DNA from: Planococcus sp. SK3692
GTDB lineage: Bacteria; Bacillota; Bacilli; Bacillales_A; Planococcaceae
NCBI RefSeq assembly: GCF_028890485.2
Contig: NZ_JARCHV010000002.1
Location: 620,001-684,000 of the forward strand
Reading direction: 5' to 3'
Length of the DNA stretch: 64,000 bases
The number at the start of each line of letters is the position of its first letter. Position 1 is the first letter of the stretch. The notes under the pieces are model-generated. The model was not told the DNA's origin and ran no database searches. It saw nothing but the letters and a program-made list of their open reading frames with translations. Made by a program: the position numbers and the translations under genes. Of this stretch, positions 1 to 8,659 are shown in pieces.

Positions 1-1254
1 CACGATGTGAAGTTCGAAGCGACGGATTACAACGGCAACACGTCTTCGATCATCCGTCCAATCTTCGTAGATACAGTAAACCCGACACTTGCTATCGATT
101 CACCAAAAGTTGTTGATCAAGACCAGAAGTCAGTGGAATTCGACATCACGGTAAAAGATAACTTCAACATGGTGAAGCTATCACTTGATGGCGACGTATT
201 GTTCGCACAAGATGCGTATGATGAATTGACATTAGCTGACCCAATCAGCAAAACAGTAACAGCGAAAGTCGACTTGGCACCTGGCGTGAACACGTTCATG
301 GTGGTTGCTGAAGACGCAGCTGGCAACAAGATCGAAAAAGAAGTGAAGATCGACCGTTCTGATTCTGACCTTCGTGCAGAGCGCATTTCTGGTGCAGACC
401 GCTACATCACAGCAGTTGAGCTAAGCAAAGAAGGCTGGGAATCTTCCGATACAGTCGTCCTTGCACGCGGCGATAACTATGCTGATGCTCTAGCAGGTGT
501 ACCGCTTGCGAAGAAACATGACGCACCGCTTCTATTGTCCCGCACGGCGAAATTGCCTGCTGACACTTACGAAGAAATCAAACGTCTTGGTGCGAAAACA
601 GTTCACGTTCTTGGTGGAACGGGCGCGATCTCTGACGCTGTCGTGAAGCAATTGAAATCTGACGGCATCACAGTAGAACGCATCAGCGGAGCTGACCGTT
701 TCGAGACTGCAGCGAAAATTGCTGAGAAATTCGGTAAATCCGAATCGGCAATCGTCGTCAGCGGCACGAACTTCCCGGATGCTCTAAGCGTAGCTAGCTA
801 TGCTGGATCTGAAGGCACGCCGATCTTGCTTTCCCGTACTGAGTCAGTGCCGAACGCAACTAAAGCGGCATTGGTGAAATTGGGCGTGGAAAACAGCTTG
901 ATCATCGGTGGAACTGGCGCTATCAGTGAGAAGGCAGCTTCCGAGCTTCCGAACTCATTCCGTATCAGCGGCGCGGATCGTTACAAAACTTCACTTGAAG
1001 TGGCGAAATACTTCGGCAACCCAACTGATACAGTTTACGTAGCAACAGGCAAATCTTATGCGGATGCTCTAGCAGGCGGTGCGCTGGCAGCGAAAGATGA
1101 TACTGGCGTCTACTTGGTAGGAAAATCCGTACCAGCAGAACTTGGCGAACACTTGCAGAAGAATGGCGTTGAATACGTGAAAGTGATCGGTGGATCACAA
1201 GCCGTATCCGATGACATCTTGAAGCAATTGGACGAGTACTTGAATGACAAATAA
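1..1254 (+). CDS. C-terminal part of a secreted CWB2 cell-wall-binding protein (5' truncated by window)
   Basis: The reading frame is open to the window edge, so the start lies upstream; the GTG at position 7 is internal. About 120 visible residues look like an Ig/Fn3-type beta-sandwich (D-T-V-N-P-T-L-A and A-E-D-A-A-G-N-K), as found at the end of large extracellular peptidases. Three CWB2 (cell wall binding repeat 2) units follow, each beginning with an R-I-S-G-A-D-R-Y/F type motif and carrying L-A-R-G-D-N-Y-A-D-A-L-like and G-G-T-G-A-I-S motifs. CWB2 domains hold proteins non-covalently on the Gram-positive wall. The catalytic part, possibly a subtilisin-like protease, is not visible, so the enzymatic function is unknown. 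The CWB2 part resembles that of the next gene. Confidence 0.85.
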   Translation, partial: HDVKFEATDYNGNTSSIIRPIFVDTVNPTLAIDSPKVVDQDQKSVEFDITVKDNFNMVKLSLDGDVLFAQDAYDELTLADPISKTVTAKVDLAPGVNTFMVVAEDAAGNKIEKEVKIDRSDSDLRAERISGADRYITAVELSKEGWESSDTVVLARGDNYADALAGVPLAKKHDAPLLLSRTAKLPADTYEEIKRLGAKTVHVLGGTGAISDAVVKQLKSDGITVERISGADRFETAAKIAEKFGKSESAIVVSGTNFPDALSVASYAGSEGTPILLSRTESVPNATKAALVKLGVENSLIIGGTGAISEKAASELPNSFRISGADRYKTSLEVAKYFGNPTDTVYVATGKSYADALAGGALAAKDDTGVYLVGKSVPAELGEHLQKNGVEYVKVIGGSQAVSDDILKQLDEYLNDK

Positions 1255-1261
1255 GACATGT

Positions 1262-1296
1262 AAAAACGGAGTGCCCTCGGGTGCTCCGTTTTTTTA
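1262..1296 (+). terminator. Rho-independent terminator
   Basis: A hairpin with arms CGGAGTGCCC and GGGTGCTCCG (two G-U pairs) is followed by seven T. It sits eight bases after the stop of the CWB2 protein. Confidence 0.9.
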
Positions 1297-1459
1297 GTGA
1301 TTTGTTTCTAAGCCGATTGAAGTCGCTATTATAATAGTAGAAACTCATCAGCCTATCAAAATCAAGCCGAAGAAAAAACCTATTTCAAAGGTATAAAGCG
1401 CTACATTCAAATCCCTTTATATGGAATATATGAAAATAATTTATTGTAAACAGAAAATA

Positions 1460-1473
1460 TGTAAACGTTTTCT
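1460..1473 (+). promoter_or_regulatory. cre site (CcpA operator) upstream of 5'-nucleotidase
   Basis: TGTAAACGTTTTCT matches the catabolite-responsive element consensus TGWAARCGYTWNCW at every position. It lies about 45 bp upstream of a possible -10 (TATCAT, 1517-1522). Two TTATCA/TTACTT hexamers with 11-bp periodicity (1480-1496) lie between them and resemble a weak Pho box. CcpA control is inferred from the consensus match; the Pho-like reading is speculative. Confidence 0.6.
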
Positions 1474-1532
1474 AAATATTTATCAAAATTTTACTTACTG
1501 TCGAAATATTTTGTAGTATCATGGGTAGTAGG

Positions 1533-1585
1533 GACAAACGTCTTCATACATAGTCGGAAAGATACAGCCCTGAAGGACGTTCGTC
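1533..1585 (+). promoter_or_regulatory. Leader hairpin before the 5'-nucleotidase gene
   Basis: GACAAACGTC-TTCA (from 1533) pairs with TGAAG-GACGTTCGTC (to 1585) with one bulge and one G-U pair, leaving a loop of about 24 nt. The stem ends about ten bases before the Shine-Dalgarno. No known riboswitch class was recognised. It may act as an mRNA-stabilising or translation-modulating structure. Confidence 0.5.
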
Positions 1586-1612
1586 AAAAAAAATTGATAG
1601 GATGGTGTAGAA

Positions 1613-4078
1613 ATGCCGAAAAAGATTTTCACTTCTGTAATGGCGACGACATTGGCTTTGACCGTCGTCGGGATCTACGATTCGCAAAAAGCGGATGCAG
1701 CTGAAGGCGATTTCGAGTTAACGATCATGCACACGAATGACACGCACGCGAACCTGGACAACGCGCCGAAACGCGCAACCTTGATCAAACAGCTTCGTGC
1801 GGAGAATACGAACAACCTATTGCTTGATGCAGGCGATGTCTTCTCAGGCTCATTGTATTTCAACACCTTCGAAGGGCAAGCAGATTTGGCATTGATGAAT
1901 TACATGAAATATGACGCCATGACATTCGGTAACCACGAGTTCGACCTTGGTTCGAGCGAAGAAGGGCACGCTGCACTTGCTGAATTCGTTGGCGGAGCAG
2001 ACTTCCCGATGGTCGGGGCGAACGTTGATTTCACAGGCGATGCGAATATGTCACCGCTAGTAGCAGGCGAAGCGTTTACGAAAACGGCCGCTAACGGCCA
2101 AATCTACAGCGGTGTTGTGAAAGAAGTAAATGGTGAGGAAGTCGGGATCTTCGGTTTAACGACTGCTGAAACAGCTGACATTTCAAGCCCGGAAGATATC
2201 GTCTTCACAGATTATATCGACGCAGCAAATGAAGCTGTTGAGTGGTTCGAAGGGCAAGATGTCAATAAAATCGTTGCCTTGACGCATATCGGCTATGACG
2301 ATAACGCAGCAGTCGATAACGACCGTACACTAGCGGCTGAAGTAGATGGAATTGATGTCATTGTCGGTGGACATACACATACAAAACTATTGCCACCAGT
2401 GCAAGTCGAAGATACAGTCATCGTACAAGCGAACGAATATAATAAGTTCCTTGGCCAATTGGACGTCACTTTCGATGAAGCTGGAAATGTAACAAACTTC
2501 GTCGGTGAGCACCACGAAGTTGCGCTTGCTGAAGAAGATGCAGAAGCGGCAGAAATCCTTGCGCCATTTAAAGAAGAAGTGGAAGAATTGAAAGAAACGG
2601 AAATCGGCGTTGAAGCAAATGTCTTCTTGAACGGCACGCGCGGAGAGTTCGGAATCCGTTCTAGCGAAACAAACCTTGGAAACTTCATCACAGATGGCAT
2701 GCTCGCAAAAGCGCAGCAAATCAACCCTGATACGACAATCGCCCTTCAAAACGGCGGAGGTATCCGTGCTTCCATCGAGCCGGGCCCGATCACTTACGGT
2801 GAAATCTTGACAGTCTTGCCATTCGGCAACGCCTTGGCAATCATGGAAGTCACTGGCCAGGAACTCAAAGATGCGCTTGAGCACAGTGTCCGTGAATACC
2901 CGAAAGAAAACGGCGGATTCCTTCACGTATCTGGCATGTTCTTCAACTATGACGGCAAAGCGCCAGTCGGAGAACGCGTCTTGTCTGTGTTTGTTGACAC
3001 GGGTGGGGAAACTTACGACGAATTGAATTTGGAAGAAACGTATACAGTCGCAACGAACTCATTCACTGCTAAAGGCGGCGACGGTTTCGATTCATTTGGA
3101 AAAGCTTATGAAGAGGGCCGTGTGACTGAGCCAGGCTTCACAGACTGGGAAATGTTCGAAGAGCATGCACAGTCCTTCGCTGAAGAAGGCGTAGAGCCTT
3201 ACGAAGAGCGCCGCATCAACCAAGTGCGTTTGTCTGGTGAAAACCGTTACGAAACAGCGATTGCCGTTTCGAAACAAGGTTGGGAATCAGCTGATACTGT
3301 AGTTATCGCGCGCGGCGATCAATACGCGGATGCTTTGACAGCAGCTCCACTAGCTGACCAAAACGAAGCTCCAATCCTATTGACTCGTTCTGGCACATTG
3401 GCTTCTGGCGTCGCTGAAGAAATCGCGCGCCTTGGTGCAACAAATGCCATTGTACTTGGCGGCACAAAAGCTGTTTCAGCAGATGTCGTTGAGCAACTTG
3501 AAGGACTTGATCTTGACGTTCAACGCATCGGTGGCGAAACGCGCTACGACACAGCTGTTGCCATCGCAAATGAACTGGAAACAGCAGCAACAGATGCAGT
3601 CGTTGTAAGCGGCTTGAACTTCCCTGATGCTTTGTCCGCTGGTTCTTATGCAGCAGTCAACGACAAGCCAATCCTATTGACGCGTCCTGACCGCATTCCG
3701 GCTGTCATTGCAGACGAACTTGAAAACTATGACACAACGACAATCATCGGCGGATCGCAAGCTGTATCTGAAGGCGTAGCGGATGACTTGCCGAACGCTG
3801 ACCGCATCAGCGGTGCAGACCGTTACCTGACTTCTGCGGCAGTTGCAGATCGCTTGTTCGATGGCGCGGTTGAAGGCTTGGCTGCAAACGGCCAGAACTT
3901 CCCGGATGCTTTGACTGGAAACGCTCTTGCTGCAGCTTATGAAGCACCGATGCTTCTTGTGAAAAAAGACAGTGTCAACTCTGTTGTTGAAGACCGTGCG
4001 CATTACTACGGAACAGTCTTCACTTCAGGCGGAACGCAAGTTGTTTCTCCAGAAGTCATCAAAGCATTGCACGATTAA
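1613..4078 (+). CDS. Secreted, wall-anchored 5'-nucleotidase / bifunctional metallophosphatase with CWB2 repeats
   Basis: This 821-residue secreted enzyme hydrolyses nucleoside phosphates outside the cell by family. A signal peptide covers about residues 1-29 (cleavage near A-D-A). The calcineurin-like metallophosphatase domain spans about 35-300, with metal-binding motifs H-T-N-D-T-H (40-45), G-D-V-F (74-77), G-N-H-E-F-D (106-111), T-H-I-G (224-227) and G-G-H-T-H-T (252-257). The 5_nucleotid_C domain (about 330-505) carries the substrate motif N-G-G-G-I-R-A-S and the F-G-N loop. Three CWB2 repeats from about residue 538 to the end anchor it to the wall. The ATG follows AGGATGG at normal spacing. 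A perfect cre match upstream suggests carbon control. It probably works with the secreted nuclease at 11.4 kb to recover nucleosides and phosphate. Confidence 0.93.
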   Translation: MPKKIFTSVMATTLALTVVGIYDSQKADAAEGDFELTIMHTNDTHANLDNAPKRATLIKQLRAENTNNLLLDAGDVFSGSLYFNTFEGQADLALMNYMKYDAMTFGNHEFDLGSSEEGHAALAEFVGGADFPMVGANVDFTGDANMSPLVAGEAFTKTAANGQIYSGVVKEVNGEEVGIFGLTTAETADISSPEDIVFTDYIDAANEAVEWFEGQDVNKIVALTHIGYDDNAAVDNDRTLAAEVDGIDVIVGGHTHTKLLPPVQVEDTVIVQANEYNKFLGQLDVTFDEAGNVTNFVGEHHEVALAEEDAEAAEILAPFKEEVEELKETEIGVEANVFLNGTRGEFGIRSSETNLGNFITDGMLAKAQQINPDTTIALQNGGGIRASIEPGPITYGEILTVLPFGNALAIMEVTGQELKDALEHSVREYPKENGGFLHVSGMFFNYDGKAPVGERVLSVFVDTGGETYDELNLEETYTVATNSFTAKGGDGFDSFGKAYEEGRVTEPGFTDWEMFEEHAQSFAEEGVEPYEERRINQVRLSGENRYETAIAVSKQGWESADTVVIARGDQYADALTAAPLADQNEAPILLTRSGTLASGVAEEIARLGATNAIVLGGTKAVSADVVEQLEGLDLDVQRIGGETRYDTAVAIANELETAATDAVVVSGLNFPDALSAGSYAAVNDKPILLTRPDRIPAVIADELENYDTTTIIGGSQAVSEGVADDLPNADRISGADRYLTSAAVADRLFDGAVEGLAANGQNFPDALTGNALAAAYEAPMLLVKKDSVNSVVEDRAHYYGTVFTSGGTQVVSPEVIKALHD

Positions 4079-4086
4079 TCAATGCC

Positions 4087-4123
4087 TCAATCCCCGGCTG
4101 CTTATGCAGTTGGGGATTTTTTT
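4087..4123 (+). terminator. Rho-independent terminator
   Basis: The stem ATCCCCGGCTGC / GCAGTTGGGGAT (two G-U pairs) has a TTAT loop and is followed by seven T, directly after the 5'-nucleotidase stop. Confidence 0.9.
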
Positions 4124-4163
4124 GGCTTTTAAAACTTCTTTCGTAAAGATTTGTAGAAAAGGA

Positions 4164-4217
4164 TTAAGAGTTGGTTAAGAATCCATGAGATTCCGTATTT
4201 TTCCGTTATTTTATAGT
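4164..4217 (+). promoter_or_regulatory. Possible Pho-box-like direct repeat and -10 element
   Basis: TTAAGA occurs twice with a 5-bp gap (4164-4169 and 4175-4180), an 11-bp period like that of PhoP boxes (TTAACA-type repeats). A -10 like TATAGT lies at 4212-4217 without a good -35, which fits an activated promoter. The fifth base deviates from the Pho consensus, so this is tentative. Confidence 0.35.
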
Positions 4218-4260
4218 AGACTGTGTATAGAGACCTACTATAGAAACGGACGTGACACCT

Positions 4261-5370
4261 ATGCAAAAAGTCGTAACATTTTTAGCAGCGATCATGGTGG
4301 CCTTCACAGCCTTCCTCATTTGGCCGCAAAAAGACCAAAGTGAAGGAATTGGCGATGCAGAAGCACCAGACCGAAAGGAAACAGCTTCAACAGACACTAA
4401 TCCAGACGAATCACCGGAACCTGTGGAACCGGAACCGTTCGAACTGACTTTAATCCACACGAACGACACCCATACAGTTATGGACAATATCGCAAGACGC
4501 GCTTCACTGATAGAAGAGATCCGTGGAGCCAGCACCAATCATCTTTTATTATCAGCAGGAGATGTGACGTCCTGGGAAATCGGGCGCAAAGCGCAGGATT
4601 CGCTCGCAAATGCCGTGTTTATGAACCACCTCGATTACGACGGAATGGTGCTCGGCAATCACGAGTTTGACCTTGGTGAAGGAGTCGTCGATCATGGCCC
4701 GCTCAGCACTTACGTTAAAAACGCAGCGCATCCAGTGCTTGGTGCCAATGTCGACTTTTCACAAGATCAATTCCTGGAGCCCTATGCAGATTACAGTTAT
4801 ACGGACGAGCCTGTAGATGGCCGCATCAATAAAGGCTTCGTGCAAACCGTAGGGGACGAACAAATCGGCATATTTGGCATCACGCATTACAAGGAAGTCG
4901 TGACTGTCCCTGGTGATGTATCGTTCGCAGATTATACACAAGCTGCTAAAGATGCTGTCGCCCATTTTGAATCGATTGGCATCAATAAAATCGTTGCGCT
5001 GACCCATATCGGGATTGGGCACGACCGCACATTGGCCAAAGAAGTACCAGGCATTGACGTCATCATCGGCGGCCATTCACATGTTACGACCAACCCGCCA
5101 AATCACATCGGCGATACATTGGTCGTACAAACTGGCGAATACGATACCAACCTCGGCGAACTGAACGTCGTCTTCGATGAAGAAGGCAAGATCGTCGATC
5201 ATTCTGGAAAACTGCACCCGACCAAAAACGCTGAAATCCATCCAGACACAGCACGCGTGCAGGAACTGTTCGGTGAAGCCACAGCACTCGGCATCGTCAG
5301 CTACGAAGACTTTATCGGACACGTCATCAAAGCCGGCGAACTGGATACATATGAAGCGTTTATCGAGTGA
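4261..5370 (+). CDS. Membrane-anchored 5'-nucleotidase-like metallophosphoesterase lacking the C-terminal domain
   Basis: The protein has about 369 residues. An N-terminal hydrophobic segment (anchor or uncleaved signal) is followed by an acidic Pro/Glu linker and a calcineurin-like metallophosphatase domain. Its motifs are I-H-T-N-D-T-H, G-D-V-T, G-N-H-E-F-D, T-H-I-G and G-G-H-S-H-V, parallel to the preceding enzyme. It stops soon after the phosphatase domain: the 5_nucleotid_C substrate domain and CWB2 repeats present in its neighbour are missing. A terminator follows the stop, so the short form looks genuine rather than interrupted. Metal-centre residues are present, but substrate specificity cannot be predicted. 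A GTG at 4252 is an alternative start; neither start has a strong Shine-Dalgarno. Confidence 0.82.
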   Translation: MQKVVTFLAAIMVAFTAFLIWPQKDQSEGIGDAEAPDRKETASTDTNPDESPEPVEPEPFELTLIHTNDTHTVMDNIARRASLIEEIRGASTNHLLLSAGDVTSWEIGRKAQDSLANAVFMNHLDYDGMVLGNHEFDLGEGVVDHGPLSTYVKNAAHPVLGANVDFSQDQFLEPYADYSYTDEPVDGRINKGFVQTVGDEQIGIFGITHYKEVVTVPGDVSFADYTQAAKDAVAHFESIGINKIVALTHIGIGHDRTLAKEVPGIDVIIGGHSHVTTNPPNHIGDTLVVQTGEYDTNLGELNVVFDEEGKIVDHSGKLHPTKNAEIHPDTARVQELFGEATALGIVSYEDFIGHVIKAGELDTYEAFIE

Positions 5371-5375
5371 ATACA

Positions 5376-5417
5376 GAACAGGCACCCATTCGCAATGAAT
5401 GAGTGCCTGTTTTTTTA
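5376..5417 (+). terminator. Rho-independent terminator
   Basis: ACAGGCAC...ATTC pairs with GAAT...GTGCCTGT around a short loop, with one mismatch, and is followed by seven T. Confidence 0.88.
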
Positions 5418-5449
5418 TGAGGATAGGAGGTATGGAGTAAAAAGAGGAG

Positions 5450-5700
5450 AGAAGAAAAGCTTCTACTTTTCGACTGCGTTGCAGGGGGCTGCTTGGGGCT
5501 CGCAGGGTGCGAGTCATGCAGCTGATGCGACGAAAACTGTTAGATAGAAAGAAGAGATTTGAAAAGCTTCCGCTTTCGACTACGTTGCAGAGGGCTGCTT
5601 GCCGTGGGGCGGGTGTTGAGCCAACGTGCCAAAGAGCGCGGCACGTTTGTCTCGCCAGCCCGCGCGGTCCCACAGGCGTCAGCCCCCTTCCACTCAGTCT
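5450..5700. repeat. Degenerate copies of a dispersed intergenic repeat (copy R1)
   Basis: Two partial copies of one element follow each other. The block AAGCTTC..CTTTTCGACTGCGTTGCAG..GGCTGCTT near 5456 recurs with changes near 5562. The second copy continues with TTGAGCC, GTCTCG and TCCCACAGGCGTCAG blocks that also occur in the elements near 21.7, 47.4 and 56.7 kb. Short open frames across here lack ribosome-binding sites and are not credible genes. No gene is seen between 5418 and 6128. Confidence 0.55.
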
Positions 5701-5945
5701 CTATATTTAGAGTGGGAGGTATTTTCTTCAACCTACTAATTTCTTTTGCGTGAAAGTGCGTCATGTTTTGTATCTTGAGTCATCTTATTTTTAAGAATGT
5801 GCAAATTAATTCTGATCTATCCGCAAAATTTAAAAGTAAGCAGCCATGTGCCAGATGAAGTGTCTTGGGAAGCGATTCCCCCACTAGCCGGCAACACGAT
5901 ACAGAAACTGATCCAATTAAACAATCTGCACACAATGAAATCTCT

Positions 5946-6034
5946 AAGCTGCCGGCGCTCAGGGTGAGCCGACGCCGTAAGACAGGCGTTCTTCCTGGCT
6001 TATGGCGAGAGGCCAACCCAAAGCAAGGCAGCGA
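5946..6034 (+). repeat. Structured intergenic repeat, copy S1 (possible non-coding RNA)
   Basis: An outer stem pairs GCTGCC (5948-5953) with GGCAGC (6027-6032), then GGGT with ACCC. An inner hairpin pairs GCCGTAAG with CTTATGGC and is capped by CAGG/CCTG. A copy with the same layout but different stem bases lies at 17851-17940, and a 3' half copy at 17646-17693. Shared primary sequence includes GGGTGA and G-CNAACCC. The function and strand are unknown; the plus strand is given because G-U pairs favour it. No known RNA class was recognised. Confidence 0.5.
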
Positions 6035-6128
6035 CTACTAAGTGGATGCTGAAATCTATCATCGCAACAATTCCACAAGCAACGCCTCAGTATCTTCGTA
6101 TACATCGCCACACAAAACTCTTTCCCCC

Positions 6129-6165
6129 AAAAAAAGCCCTTCTCCCAAAATTCCGGAAGAAGGGC
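6129..6165 (-). terminator. Rho-independent terminator of the polysaccharide operon
   Basis: Read on the minus strand, GCCCTTCT and AGAAGGGC form a stem followed by seven T. It lies just after the stop of the GNAT gene at 6171. Confidence 0.9.
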
Positions 6166-6170
6166 AAGCA

Positions 6171-7175
6171 TTAATACGAATCAACATCCGACTGAGACAA
6201 ATGCCAATCAGTCAACTCATCACACGCACCCGTGCCAGTGAAATCTTTGATGACAAACGGCATCGGGCTATTGATATGGAAAAAGCCGGCTTTCTTCAGT
6301 GCACGATAGCGTGGGCTATCTGGCACAGCCCAGCAATTGAGCGCATCCGCTTTTGTATGGCGGCGGATCGCTTTCAATTGATCCGCAATGACTGCTTCAT
6401 CATTCGGCCCGAACAAATCCAGAATCGTTGCGAATGTGACGCCATTTTCTTTGGTTTCCTCATGCAGTACGCAATAACCCTCCGCGTAGCCATTCTGCTC
6501 CAAGGTATACACCTGGTAATCCTTTGTTGGATGGTCTAAGAAGCGGCGCTGAATATAATCGCCGCTGCGTTTAGCATGAAGCGGGTACTGGTTTTCAAAG
6601 CGCCCGTACAACATGTCTGCCACTGAGAGGCGATCGCCAAGCTCACGCAGTCGATGTGTGCTCTTTTTAGGGATGCTCACAGAAAACACTTTATCGAGCG
6701 GCGGCTGGATCGCTTTTAACTTGCCGACCTTTGCCGCAAGCAAGGCTCCTGGCTTGTTGACAGCAAGGAAGCGGGGAACATTCCCAAGATCCTTGCCGCC
6801 TGCCACTTTCATGAACACTTGTTTCGCCGTTTCAGCAGGGAAGCCGTAAAGGATGTCGAGCCCTTCCGCTTCACATTCCTGAATCATGCGGGAAACGATT
6901 TGCTTGTAGATGCCGCGCCCTTGGAAATCCGGATCGACCATGATGTCGACCCGTTCACCAAGCGATAGTTCCGATCCTTGCTGGCGCGCCGTAAGCTTCA
7001 GGAAAGCGGCGTGGCCATTGATGTAGCCATCTTCTTCTGAAACGACGATTGTCGCGCTCTCTGGAAAGGCCTCGAATTTCCATTGCCATTCTGCAAGTGA
7101 CCGTTTTTTGCCGAACACTTTTTCATACAGGGCATTGATGCTGATCTCGTCGCCTGGCTGGTAAAGGCGGATCAT
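6171..7175 (-). CDS. GNAT family N-acetyltransferase in polysaccharide operon
   Basis: This 334-residue protein has an N-terminal GNAT domain: about residues 85-110 carry the acetyl-CoA-binding region V-D-P-D-F-Q-G-R-G-I-Y. A second half follows that looks like a degenerate GNAT or sterol-carrier-like region, as in Eis-type two-domain acetyltransferases. Its ATG overlaps the stop of the upstream ligase-like gene by four bases, so translation is probably coupled. Position as the last gene of a flippase/deacetylase/ligase operon suggests that it acetylates a sugar or a lipid-linked precursor, but this is inferred from context only. A strong terminator follows. Confidence 0.8.
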   Translation of the reverse strand: MIRLYQPGDEISINALYEKVFGKKRSLAEWQWKFEAFPESATIVVSEEDGYINGHAAFLKLTARQQGSELSLGERVDIMVDPDFQGRGIYKQIVSRMIQECEAEGLDILYGFPAETAKQVFMKVAGGKDLGNVPRFLAVNKPGALLAAKVGKLKAIQPPLDKVFSVSIPKKSTHRLRELGDRLSVADMLYGRFENQYPLHAKRSGDYIQRRFLDHPTKDYQVYTLEQNGYAEGYCVLHEETKENGVTFATILDLFGPNDEAVIADQLKAIRRHTKADALNCWAVPDSPRYRALKKAGFFHINSPMPFVIKDFTGTGACDELTDWHLSQSDVDSY

Positions 7176-8635
7176 AAAGTGTCACCGTCATCACTGAGCC
7201 CAAAGTCTTCGCGTCGAGACGCAGCAGCTAGAAGTGCGAAGAATGCGAGCCCGAAAATATCGGATTCCCATAGGTTGTAGACAAGCCCCATGAAATACGC
7301 GCCGAGCAAGATGCTGGCAGTCAGTGAATACAAATAGCTTTCTTTGTGCTTCTTCGCATAACGCCACAGCATCGTTAACAAGAAGGTGGCAAAGGCGATG
7401 ACGCCGAGTACGCCGGTTTGGACGATGATTTGGATGTATTGATTATCCGAGTAGAACTTGTGGCCGATTTCGTATTCATCATAAATCGGCGACCCGTTCG
7501 AGAGGGTGGTGGAGTCGCCGAATGTGGCAAATCCAGTGCCGATAATAGGATAGTCTTTAAATACTTCAAAGCCGGTTTTGACGATGAACAAACGGCCGGA
7601 ACTTTGGCTGCCCGTGACCGTGTCTTCGCTGAACGTGCTGCCGATGCGGTCGCGGAAACCAGACTCGCCGCCGACATCGAATTGCTGGATGTTGGTGACT
7701 TTTTCAGAACCGATGTCGGTGCTTTCAAAGTAATTGGTCAAAAGATTTAGTGGCAGTACCACAAGGACGAGAGCAATCGCCGTGTATTTGACGAAGTCGA
7801 TGAGAATGTTCATTTTCCGCGTCATGATCAGGAAGGCGATGGCGGCAATCAGGAACCCGCCCCATGTGCCGCGTGAGTAAGTCAAAACGAGAATACCGAC
7901 CAACAGGACATTTAAGATATCCATATAGCGTGGGTTGAATTCCTTCAATTTATGCTTCGCGTAATAGAAGGCGATGAAGGCGAACATCAAGTAAATGCCG
8001 AGCACGTTCGGGTTGCCGAGCATACCGTAGATGCGCACACGGTTTTTCGCCGACAGTGCCATGGCTTCCCATGATTCCGGCAAGAACATATTGCGGATAG
8101 ACAATTTTTCAGTGATCGCTTGAATGATGACCAAAATCGCTGTCCAGATGAAAATCCACACGAGGTTAACGAGGTCTTTACGTGTGATTCCAATACGGTA
8201 AACGATGTAATACACCAAGTAAAAGAGCAGGAACTGGCGTAAAGTCATTGCGATCAATACAGGGCTGATGCCTGTAATCAGTGCGGATATCGAACCGATC
8301 GCTAGAAAAGCGAAATAGGCATATTCGAAATTCTTGAAATGGAATAGTTTGCCGATTGTCTTGCGGTTCATCCAGAAGACCTGGAACAGCGCACCGAACA
8401 CGAGAGCTTCGGTTAAATAGCTGAGGCCCGGATTGTATTGCGTGATGAATTCGCGCACCGGAATATAGACGAACAGCAACAAGATGCCGTGTTTTGGATT
8501 GATGAACGCATAAGCGAACAACACGAGCGTCAGTGCATAGCCGATGATGGCAAGTTCTGTGTAACCGATTAGCATGATGGCGATCAAGGCGATGAGCCAA
8601 AACCATTTTTCGTTCTCGTTCTTAAAAAAGTTCAT
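7172..8635 (-). CDS. O-antigen ligase / polymerase-like membrane protein (Wzy_C family)
   Basis: About 487 residues with roughly ten to twelve membrane segments and a large extracellular loop (about residues 290-400) rich in Gly/Asp/Ser, the layout of Wzy_C O-antigen ligase/polymerases. The motifs G-N-P-N-V-L-G and T-Y-S-R-G-T-W are typical of the family's core. An in-frame start 18 bases further upstream (8653) would place the GGAGG Shine-Dalgarno inside the gene; the ATG at 8635 lies seven bases after it and is preferred. The likely role is joining or polymerising polysaccharide units on the outer membrane face. The acceptor in this Gram-positive is unknown. Confidence 0.85.
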   Translation of the reverse strand: MNFFKNENEKWFWLIALIAIMLIGYTELAIIGYALTLVLFAYAFINPKHGILLLFVYIPVREFITQYNPGLSYLTEALVFGALFQVFWMNRKTIGKLFHFKNFEYAYFAFLAIGSISALITGISPVLIAMTLRQFLLFYLVYYIVYRIGITRKDLVNLVWIFIWTAILVIIQAITEKLSIRNMFLPESWEAMALSAKNRVRIYGMLGNPNVLGIYLMFAFIAFYYAKHKLKEFNPRYMDILNVLLVGILVLTYSRGTWGGFLIAAIAFLIMTRKMNILIDFVKYTAIALVLVVLPLNLLTNYFESTDIGSEKVTNIQQFDVGGESGFRDRIGSTFSEDTVTGSQSSGRLFIVKTGFEVFKDYPIIGTGFATFGDSTTLSNGSPIYDEYEIGHKFYSDNQYIQIIVQTGVLGVIAFATFLLTMLWRYAKKHKESYLYSLTASILLGAYFMGLVYNLWESDIFGLAFFALLAAASRREDFGLSDDGDTL

Positions 8636-8659
8636 AATATCCTCCAAATGCATTTATAA

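Noticed and set aside
1..4078. Adjacent CWB2 regions as an assembly duplication
   Set aside because: The repeats in the two proteins differ at many codons and residues; they are ordinary family divergence.
5507..5764. Several open frames of 60-75 codons on both strands
   Set aside because: They lie in GC-rich repeat sequence, lack ribosome-binding sites and overlap each other; they reflect repeat composition.
5440..6040. Possible CRISPR array
   Set aside because: The repeats are long, degenerate, unequally spaced and structured, with no regular spacer pattern and no cas genes.
6042..6539. Open frame of 165 codons on the plus strand
   Set aside because: It lies opposite the well-supported GNAT gene and its terminator, without a ribosome-binding site or protein-like composition.
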